From NCBI GenBank assembly GCA_029857975.1, contig JAOUFX010000172.1, positions 1 through 6,515 of the forward strand: 6,515 bases of DNA. Direction: 5' to 3'. A program made the translations under genes and the position numbers. Shown one piece after another: positions 1-5,397 of the stretch. The stretch is from Deltaproteobacteria bacterium (GTDB taxonomy: Bacteria > Desulfobacterota > SM23-61). The notes beneath the pieces are model-generated. The model was not told the DNA's origin. It saw only the letters and a list, made by a program, of their open reading frames with translations, and made no database searches. Each line of letters opens with the position of its first letter. Position 1 is the stretch's first letter.

Positions 1-694
1 AGGCCTGCCGAATATTTCCAGTAATGACCCGGATCGCCTGGAGGGCAAGGGTATCGGTTATAGGTTGAGCTTTAACCGAGACAAAAGCCTCAATGGCGTG
101 GGTGAGGGCATCGAGACCGGTGGCCGCTGTAATTCCCTGGGGCATCGGCAGGGTCATCAAAGGATCAACCAATGCCACCTTCGGCATGATATTGGGGCTG
201 GCAATGAGCATCTTTACGTCCCGGGTGGTGTCGGTGATGATGGTAAACTGGCTAACTTCGCTGCCCGTTCCGGCCGTAGTCGGGATCGCAATCAGGGGGG
301 CCCCCGGCCGAGGAATTTTATTCGCTCCGGCAAAGTCACTCATCTTTCCCGGGTTTGTGGCCAGGGCCGCAATGCCTTTGGCCGCATCGATAGGGCTGCC
401 CCCTCCCACGGCAATCAAAATTTCTGCCTGGACTTCCTTGAAAATCTTCAGGCCCTCTTCCGTAAAATCTATTATGGGCTCGGAAATTACCTTGTCGTAA
501 ATGGCAAAAGAAATTCCCGCCATTTCTAACGAATTTTTAATGTCGTTGAGAAGACCCATTTTCTCCAGAGCTACATCGGTAACGATCAGGGCTTTTTTTC
601 CGAGGCCCTTGGCGAAGGAACCCACCTCTTTGGCAGCTCCGGGCCCGTTCACGATTACAGACGGAGTTTTAAATTGATAGGTCTGGGCCATCAT
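1..694 (-). CDS. Iron-type (group III) alcohol dehydrogenase, C-terminus cut by window edge
   Basis: Reading leftward from the ATG at 692-694 gives 231 codons with no stop before the window ends. Known members of this family interconvert alcohols and aldehydes or ketones with NAD(P)H in the cytoplasm and are about 380-390 residues long, so roughly 40% is missing. Visible signatures are a beta-strand ending IVTD (37-40), the dinucleotide-binding GGGSPID loop (97-103), the PTTAGTGSE motif (138-146) and GLDALTHAIE (193-202). Asp195 and His199 are the first two metal ligands; the two later histidines lie outside the window. Asp40 matches the position where FucO-like enzymes carry an aspartate associated with NAD preference, so NAD use is likely (inference). 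An AGGAGG site (703-708) sits 8 bases before the start; a second ATG follows at once (689-691). It is the last visible gene of the operon, and its substrate is unknown. Confidence 0.95.
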   Translation of the reverse strand, partial: MMAQTYQFKTPSVIVNGPGAAKEVGSFAKGLGKKALIVTDVALEKMGLLNDIKNSLEMAGISFAIYDKVISEPIIDFTEEGLKIFKEVQAEILIAVGGGSPIDAAKGIAALATNPGKMSDFAGANKIPRPGAPLIAIPTTAGTGSEVSQFTIITDTTRDVKMLIASPNIMPKVALVDPLMTLPMPQGITAATGLDALTHAIEAFVSVKAQPITDTLALQAIRVITGNIRQA

Positions 695-801
695 TTCAAT
701 TTCCTCCTCTCCTTTCGAATTTTAAAGATATCCACGATCCCATTTTTCGCATTGAAATCTTTCACATATCCGATCGATTCGTTAAGATCTGTATTTATCA
801 A
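691..801 (-). CDS. Doubtful 36-codon reading frame overlapping the dehydrogenase start
   Basis: Most of the 118 bases between dctM and the alcohol dehydrogenase are open in one frame from a TTG at 799-801 to a TGA at 691-693. That stop overlaps the dehydrogenase ATG as ATGA, the arrangement typical of translational coupling. The predicted peptide is lysine-rich at its C-terminus (ending RKERRKLK) and mixed hydrophobic and acidic before that. Against it: the TTG has no convincing ribosome binding site, the alternative GTG (763-765) has none either, the basic tail is partly forced by the dehydrogenase's AGGAGG region, and no family is recognised. It may be chance or a remnant. Confidence 0.15.
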   Translation of the reverse strand: MINTDLNESIGYVKDFNAKNGIVDIFKIRKERRKLK

Positions 802-812
802 TCCAGGCTGGC

Positions 813-2099
813 TTACCTGATACCCGGGTAAAGCTGTTTCGGCAGCCAGAGGGAAATTTCTGGAATGTAGGTGATGATCATCAAGCTGGTGATGGCAATC
901 AGGATCCAGGGCACCACCGCCCGAACCACTTCCATGTAGCTCTTGCGAAAAGCTCCGCTGGCCACAAAGAGGTTCAGACCAAAGGGTGGGGTTATGTTTC
1001 CCATATCGGAATTGACTGTAGCCACAATTCCGAAATGGAGTTCGCTGATCCCTACGGGATCCGCCAAACGCAGGAGAAGCGGGGAAAGGATCAGGATGTT
1101 AGAGAAAACATCTACAAACATTCCGGCCACCAGCAGGCTCACGTTGGCAAAGGCCAGTACCGCCCAGTAGGGAGGTTTCATGGCGATGACCGGCTCAACG
1201 AGGCTCTGGGTGACGCCTTGGACGGTAAGCAGCCAGGAAAAAAGAGTAGCCGCAGCGACCATGATCAGGATCCGAGCAGTAGCCATGGAGGAGTCCAGGC
1301 TAATCTGCCAAATCTCCCTGAAGGAGAGTTCTTTATAGACGAAAAGCGTAATAAACATGGCATAGGCTACCGCAATGGCTGCGGACTCTGTGGGGGTGAA
1401 GACGCCGGAGTAGATTCCTCCCAAGATGATGACCGGAATCCCTAACCCCCAGAGGGCTTCCTTGCCAGCTTGCATCACTTCCCTCAAAGTGGCCCGAGGT
1501 TGGAGAGCCATTTTCCTCTTCTTGGCGTAGGCGTAACAATAAATGGCATAATTGAGGGCGAAGACGAGCCCTGCTCCGAACCCCGCCATGAAGAGCGCGC
1601 CCACCGAGACCTTGGAGACCGACCCGTAAATGATCATGGCATTGCTGGGGGGGATGATCATCCCCAAGAGGGCCGAGCAGGTGACAACACCCAGGGAGAA
1701 GCGAGGGTCATACCCTGATTTGATTAGGGCCGGGTAAAGAATGCCTCCCACGGCCACGACGGTGGAAGCGCTGGAACCCGTAATCGCCCCGAAAAGGAGG
1801 CAGGTCATAACCGTACAGATTCCCAGGCCCCCGGGGAAGTGGCCTACCAGCGTGTTGACAAAGCGGACTAGGCGGGAAGTCACACCCCCCTTACCCATGA
1901 TGTTGGCGGCCAGGATGAAGAAGGGGATGGCCATAAGGGCGAACCCCTCCACTCCGGCAAACATGCGCTGAGCCAGGATCTCCAGGGGGATGGAGCTGTA
2001 AAAGAAGAAAATGATGAAGGCCACCATGGCCAAGGACATGAAGATGGGCATGCTGGCCGCCAGGAAGACAGCCAGCAGGACGAAAACAAGCGCGGTCAT
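813..2099 (-). CDS. dctM: TRAP transporter large membrane subunit DctM
   Basis: This is the large permease subunit of a tripartite ATP-independent periplasmic (TRAP) transporter. It is the inner-membrane channel that, in the family, couples substrate uptake to sodium. From the ATG at 2097-2099 it is 428 residues, a normal DctM length, and almost entirely hydrophobic, with about a dozen membrane segments. Family hallmarks occur in both inverted halves: GSSAS (108-112) and IIPPSN (148-153) in the first, PTESA (236-240) and NITPPFG (368-374) in the second. A TTG 21 bases further upstream would add seven residues (LVVEEN-type), but a GAGGAG site lies just before the ATG and none precedes the TTG, so the ATG is preferred. 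It follows dctQ by 67 bases and precedes the alcohol dehydrogenase. The substrate is set by DctP, not by this subunit. Confidence 0.97.
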   Translation of the reverse strand: MTALVFVLLAVFLAASMPIFMSLAMVAFIIFFFYSSIPLEILAQRMFAGVEGFALMAIPFFILAANIMGKGGVTSRLVRFVNTLVGHFPGGLGICTVMTCLLFGAITGSSASTVVAVGGILYPALIKSGYDPRFSLGVVTCSALLGMIIPPSNAMIIYGSVSKVSVGALFMAGFGAGLVFALNYAIYCYAYAKKRKMALQPRATLREVMQAGKEALWGLGIPVIILGGIYSGVFTPTESAAIAVAYAMFITLFVYKELSFREIWQISLDSSMATARILIMVAAATLFSWLLTVQGVTQSLVEPVIAMKPPYWAVLAFANVSLLVAGMFVDVFSNILILSPLLLRLADPVGISELHFGIVATVNSDMGNITPPFGLNLFVASGAFRKSYMEVVRAVVPWILIAITSLMIITYIPEISLWLPKQLYPGIR

Positions 2100-2102
2100 A
2101 TT

Positions 2103-2108
2103 CTCCTC
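2103..2108 (-). promoter_or_regulatory. Ribosome binding site that decides the dctM start
   Basis: GAGGAG lies three bases before the ATG at 2097-2099. It is inside the seven-codon extension that a TTG start at 2118-2120 would give, and no comparable site precedes that TTG. This supports the shorter 428-residue DctM. The spacing is short, though pairing through the left part of the motif gives a more normal distance. Confidence 0.65.
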
Positions 2109-2166
2109 AACGACCAACAAGGGGCTGAAGTCCAGACTTTTGGGGCCTCAGGAGGATTAGCGCCCT

Positions 2167-2673
2167 TCAATCCCGGGCCTCCTGCATCTCAATGGTCTTG
2201 CCCCGGAGGCGCAGGATCATCTGCTGAATAAAACGAATCAGCATCAGCACCGCTCCCAAGGGGATGGCGAGATAGGCAATCCACATGGGCAATTCCATAG
2301 CCGGGGAAATCTGGTGGGCAGCCTTCACCCGCATCATCTGCTTATAGCTGAAGTAGGCCAACACGATGGAAAAAAGAATACAAACGAGGTTGATGGCCAA
2401 GGCCAAAGTCAAATTGGCCCGCTTGGTAAGAAGGCGGGGGACAATATCAACCGCGATATGCCCCCCCTGCAGGGTCACTTGACTGGCCCCGATAAAGATC
2501 ATCCAAACCATCAGGTAGCGGGAAAGTTCCTCTGCCCAATAAATCGGGAGAAGGAAAATGTAGCGCATAACCACGTTGACAAAGAGAAGCAAACTGGAAA
2601 AAATAATGGTCCCAGCCAGAAAGTTTCTCTCCAGAATGCGAGAAAAATCATCCAGCCAGCGGAGAAAACTCAT
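2167..2673 (-). CDS. dctQ: TRAP transporter small membrane subunit DctQ
   Basis: This is the small integral-membrane subunit of the TRAP transporter, which pairs with DctM and is needed for transport. It is 168 residues, typical for DctQ, with four membrane segments at roughly 17-42, 50-66, 87-111 and 129-150. The conserved block WAEELSRYLMVW (46-57) followed by GGHIAVD (70-76) is diagnostic of the family. It lies between dctP (53-base gap upstream) and dctM (67-base gap downstream), the usual P-Q-M order. The start is the ATG at 2671-2673, preceded by a plain run of six G rather than a classical AGGAGG. No other nearby start gives a better N-terminus. DctQ and DctM are separate genes here, not the fused form. 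Confidence 0.95.
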   Translation of the reverse strand: MSFLRWLDDFSRILERNFLAGTIIFSSLLLFVNVVMRYIFLLPIYWAEELSRYLMVWMIFIGASQVTLQGGHIAVDIVPRLLTKRANLTLALAINLVCILFSIVLAYFSYKQMMRVKAAHQISPAMELPMWIAYLAIPLGAVLMLIRFIQQMILRLRGKTIEMQEARD

Positions 2674-2676
2674 AAA

Positions 2677-2682
2677 CCCCCC
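2677..2682 (-). promoter_or_regulatory. Atypical ribosome binding site of dctQ (run of six G)
   Basis: The only purine-rich stretch ahead of the dctQ ATG is GGGGGG, three bases upstream. It can pair with the CCUCC anti-Shine-Dalgarno using one G-U pair, so it may work, but it is weaker and closer than the AGGAGG sites of dctP and the alcohol dehydrogenase. Translation of dctQ may be tuned lower than that of the binding protein (inference). Confidence 0.4.
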
Positions 2683-2726
2683 GGAATTCTCACTTAAAAA
2701 CTCGGATGCTTATCGCTGCCGGGACT

Positions 2727-3731
2727 CTATTTCTTTTTTTCGACCGCCTTGATCATATCGAAATAGCCCTTCCCATCGGCAATGTTCTTGTTAAACCAGT
2801 CATACACCGGCTCCACGGCTTTTTGAAACGCCTGTTGTTCTTCGGGCTTGAGTTCAATGACCGTCACGCCGCCCTTTTTAATCGTTTCCAGGAAGCCCTT
2901 TTCTCTCTCCCGGACCAGACGGCGCTGATAAGGCCCCGCCTTCCTGGCTGCATCCCGCAACAGCTTTTGATACTTCGCCGGCAGAGAATTATAGAAGGTT
3001 TTGCTGGTCACAAAAACATAGGCGATCAAAGCGTGATTGCTCAAGGTCATATATTTTTGGACTTCGAAAAATTTCATGGTCACGATAGTGGTTAGGGGAT
3101 TTTCTTGCCCATCCACGACCCCTTGTTGCAGGGCGTTGTATAGCTCATGGAAATCGATCGGAACCGGAGAAGCTCCCAGGGCCTTGAATTGTTCGCGGAT
3201 GACAGGAGCAGGCATGACGCGGATTTTGTGTCCTTTAAAATCTTCGGGCTTGTGAATAGGAAAGTTTCCCGTGAACTGTTTGAACCCGCTGTAAAACCAA
3301 CTAAGCCCTACAACGTTCTTGTTTAGAAGAGGTTTATAAATGGCGTCACTAACCTCGCCATCCAGCACCTGGTCGAGGATCTTCTGGTTAGGAAATAAGA
3401 AGGGCAAATCGAGGACCTGCAGGGCGGGTTGAAGAACCTGCATGTTGGAGGTGGGAATGGCCAAAATTTCCAAAGCCCCGGCTTGAACCATTTCCGACAT
3501 CTGCAGGCCCGTGCCCAGGAGCTGGCTGGGATAAAGCTTCACTTCAATCTCACCCTTGCTCCCTTCTTCTACCAGCTTCTTGAAGTACAGGGCTCCATCA
3601 TGGTGAGGGCTCTTCTCCGGCTGATCGTGGCCGAATTTGGCGGTCCACTTAGGGGCTGCCAGGGCGGTCCCGGTAAACGCCAGGGCCAAGGACATCATCA
3701 CAATCAAACTAAGGATAGCAATACGTTTCAT
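2727..3731 (-). CDS. dctP: TRAP transporter periplasmic substrate-binding protein DctP
   Basis: This is the extracytoplasmic solute receptor of the TRAP system; it captures the substrate in the periplasm and delivers it to DctQM. It is 334 residues, normal for the family. The N-terminus is a Sec signal peptide: basic MKR, a hydrophobic core (about 4-20) and an ALA cleavage site, predicted cut after Ala25. There is no lipobox cysteine, so it is a soluble periplasmic protein, which favours a Gram-negative host. Family marks include IRVM (170-173), whose Arg171 matches the arginine that in characterised DctP proteins pairs with a substrate carboxylate, and QENP (209-212). This points to a carboxylate-bearing substrate; its identity cannot be deduced. 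The start ATG (3729-3731) has AGGAGG at 3737-3742, five bases upstream. A 140-base gap with an inverted-repeat element separates it from the PLP enzyme gene. Confidence 0.96.
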   Translation of the reverse strand: MKRIAILSLIVMMSLALAFTGTALAAPKWTAKFGHDQPEKSPHHDGALYFKKLVEEGSKGEIEVKLYPSQLLGTGLQMSEMVQAGALEILAIPTSNMQVLQPALQVLDLPFLFPNQKILDQVLDGEVSDAIYKPLLNKNVVGLSWFYSGFKQFTGNFPIHKPEDFKGHKIRVMPAPVIREQFKALGASPVPIDFHELYNALQQGVVDGQENPLTTIVTMKFFEVQKYMTLSNHALIAYVFVTSKTFYNSLPAKYQKLLRDAARKAGPYQRRLVREREKGFLETIKKGGVTVIELKPEEQQAFQKAVEPVYDWFNKNIADGKGYFDMIKAVEKKK

Positions 3732-3772
3732 CTCTTCCTCCTTTTTTTAATGAAAATTGCCGCAAGACCCGC

Positions 3773-3859
3773 AAAAAACATGGAATAATGGAACATTGAA
3801 ATAATGGCAAAAAAAGTTTATTGCTCCTCATCCATTACTCCATCGTTCCATCATTCCAT
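3773..3859 (-). terminator. Possible intrinsic terminator or attenuator between the PLP gene and dctP
   Basis: In the minus-strand transcript, the octamer arms can fold into a 28-pair hairpin. The 5' arm is 3832-3859, the 3' arm 3780-3807, and the loop 24 bases. It is followed directly by G and then six U (3773-3778). Hairpin plus U-run is the layout of an intrinsic terminator. The stem is A/U-rich and its loop is large, so efficiency is doubtful, and dctP lies only about 40 bases beyond. Partial termination, RNA processing or mRNA stabilisation are alternatives. No convincing promoter is visible between the U-run and dctP. Confidence 0.3.
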
Positions 3860-3866
3860 CATTCCA
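3780..3866. repeat. Intergenic inverted repeat made of 8-base units
   Basis: On the plus strand, 3831-3866 is about four and a half copies of an octamer, TCCATCAT with variants TCCATTAC and TCCATCGT. Positions 3780-3807 hold about three and a half octamers of opposite sense (ATGGAATA, ATGGAACA, TTGAAATA, ATGG). The two 28-base arms (3780-3807 and 3832-3859) match at 23 of 28 positions as an inverted repeat, around a 24-base spacer containing a run of seven A. The right arm ends about 13 bases before the stop codon of the PLP gene. Such a structure could be a dispersed intergenic palindrome present elsewhere in the genome; only this copy is in the window. Confidence 0.75.
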
Positions 3867-3871
3867 ATTTT

Positions 3872-5344
3872 TTACCATTCCTTCAATACGCCAGTTTGCT
3901 CATTGAAAGCCACGATGAGTTGATCAATTTCATCGGCTTGTTGATGGATCCGGTCCCAGAAATCCGGGTAATCTTCCCATTGGGCATTCAGTTCAGAAAG
4001 GGATTTCATCTGTTGCTCGATCCAGGTGAAATATTTCAGGTTATGGACCCGCTTCCGGTCCGGATGGCGGAGTTCAAGCATATGGGCCGTTGATTCACCC
4101 ATCAAATAACGGTGATAATCGGCCGCCGCATCCAGGTGGGTGTAAGGGCCGCGCGTTCGGAGCATTTCCTTCAGGCGGGTGCCGTAAAGCTCCATGGAAT
4201 CCGTCAGAACGGTGACGACCATGTCTCGCTTCTTTAATTCCATGTATTTGGCGAACTTAATCGCCGTAAGAAGATTCCCAATGCCCGAGATTCCGAGCAG
4301 ATTCAGATTCCGGAGAAAACTCTCGGATAAGCCTCGTTGGAGGAGGTAGCTCTTTCCTTCCGGCTCGTTGAACAGCCGAACGAGGCTCAAGCAAGCTCCA
4401 TCATCGATAGCCGCAACCACATCTGTGTTCCGTACATTATGAATCCACGGGACATGTTTGTCCCCGATGCCCTCAATCCGGTGGTCGCCGTAACCATTCA
4501 AGAGCAGCGTAGGGCATTGGAGCGCCTCGCTGGCCACGATTCTGCTTCCGGGAAAACGCTCTTTCAAGTAGTCCCCGGCGCCCAGCGTCCCAGCCGAACC
4601 CGTCTGCGAAACAAACCCTGCTAAACGGTCATTCTCCCCCTTCTCCGCCTTAAGTACTTCTTCTATGGCCCGACCCGTTACCTGATAATGCCAGAGGTGG
4701 TTGCCGTATTCATCAAATTGGTTGAAAATTACCACGTTGCCCCTGGTTCGGCGCAACTCCCAACACTTGTCGAAAATCTCCTTGACGTTGCTTTCACAAC
4801 CTGGGGTGGCTATCACTTCCCCGGCCACGGTAGCCAGCCATTCAAACCGCTCCCGGCTCATTCCTTCCGGCAGTATGGCGATTGACTCACAGCCCAGAAG
4901 GGTAGAGTTATAAGCACCACCACGACAGAAGTTTCCTGTGGACGGCCAAACAGCCTTTTGGGAAGTCGGGTCAAACTGCCCGGTCACCAGCCTGGGTACC
5001 AGGCAGCCGAAAGTGGCTCCAACTTTGTGGGATCCTGTAGGGAACCATTTGCCCACCAAGGCAATGATCCGGGCATCCACGCCGGTAAGCGCCTGCGGAA
5101 ACTCCAAGTAATTCACTTTTCCGAATTGGCCTCCCGCCGGAACAGGGTCGTTCTTCCAGTTAATCCGGAAAAGATTCAGGGGATTTACCTCCCAGAGACC
5201 GACATCCTTGAGCCTGCTTTTAATCTTTTGCGGAATCAACTCCGGCTGGATCTGTTCTTTAAAGGTGGGAATCAGAACCTTCCGTTCCCACGCCCGGCGG
5301 ATAGCCCCTTCCAGTTTTTCTCCGTTAATCGTGAGGTCAATCAT
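3872..5344 (-). CDS. Fold-type II PLP-dependent enzyme (tryptophan synthase beta-like superfamily), reaction unknown
   Basis: This 490-residue cytoplasmic protein belongs to the fold-type II PLP superfamily (PALP domain: cysteine synthase, threonine synthase, serine/threonine dehydratases, tryptophan synthase beta). GSHKVGA (104-110) holds Lys107, the expected Schiff-base lysine; the His-Lys pair resembles tryptophan synthase beta more than the SxK of cysteine synthases. STGN (135-138) is the substrate-carboxylate loop. The glycine-rich GSAGTLGAG (249-257) should bind the PLP phosphate. Ser383 in TDSMELYG is the likely residue facing the pyridine nitrogen. It is about 170 residues longer than a cysteine synthase, with an N-terminal extension of some 70 residues and a C-terminal region of about 100 (390-490) rich in His, Trp and Tyr. 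The ATG at 5342-5344 has AAGGA seven bases upstream. It lies 53 bases after the M20 gene. Elimination, replacement or thiolytic cleavage of an amino acid are all possible; I do not assign one. Confidence 0.88.
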   Translation of the reverse strand: MIDLTINGEKLEGAIRRAWERKVLIPTFKEQIQPELIPQKIKSRLKDVGLWEVNPLNLFRINWKNDPVPAGGQFGKVNYLEFPQALTGVDARIIALVGKWFPTGSHKVGATFGCLVPRLVTGQFDPTSQKAVWPSTGNFCRGGAYNSTLLGCESIAILPEGMSRERFEWLATVAGEVIATPGCESNVKEIFDKCWELRRTRGNVVIFNQFDEYGNHLWHYQVTGRAIEEVLKAEKGENDRLAGFVSQTGSAGTLGAGDYLKERFPGSRIVASEALQCPTLLLNGYGDHRIEGIGDKHVPWIHNVRNTDVVAAIDDGACLSLVRLFNEPEGKSYLLQRGLSESFLRNLNLLGISGIGNLLTAIKFAKYMELKKRDMVVTVLTDSMELYGTRLKEMLRTRGPYTHLDAAADYHRYLMGESTAHMLELRHPDRKRVHNLKYFTWIEQQMKSLSELNAQWEDYPDFWDRIHQQADEIDQLIVAFNEQTGVLKEW

Positions 5345-5397
5345 TCATCCATCCTTTAAAGCCCAGAGCAGATAAAGACAGCTTCCAAAATAAAGAG

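Noticed and set aside
65..529. Plus-strand reading frames of 154 and 135 codons across the left end
   Set aside because: They lie opposite the alcohol dehydrogenase, which shows clear family motifs on the minus strand; these frames have no recognisable domains.
695..812. Terminator or promoter between dctM and the alcohol dehydrogenase
   Set aside because: I found only GATC-type short palindromes and no hairpin with a U-run or a convincing -35/-10 pair.
1333..2089. Minus-strand frames of about 70 codons inside dctM
   Set aside because: They are out-of-frame shadows of dctM, low in complexity and without features of their own.
2112..2160. Small inverted repeats between dctQ and dctM as a terminator
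   Set aside because: The best stem is four or five pairs with no U-run after it, too weak to call.
2314..3788. Several plus-strand reading frames opposite dctQ and dctP
   Set aside because: They are antisense to strongly supported TRAP genes and have compositions typical of mirror frames, with no recognisable domains.
3831..3866. CRISPR-like short tandem repeats
   Set aside because: The 8-base units are contiguous with no spacers, so this is a simple tandem repeat within an inverted-repeat element, not a CRISPR array.
5345..5397. Regulatory structure between the M20 and PLP genes
   Set aside because: The 53 bases hold only the ribosome binding site of the PLP gene; no stem or repeat stands out.
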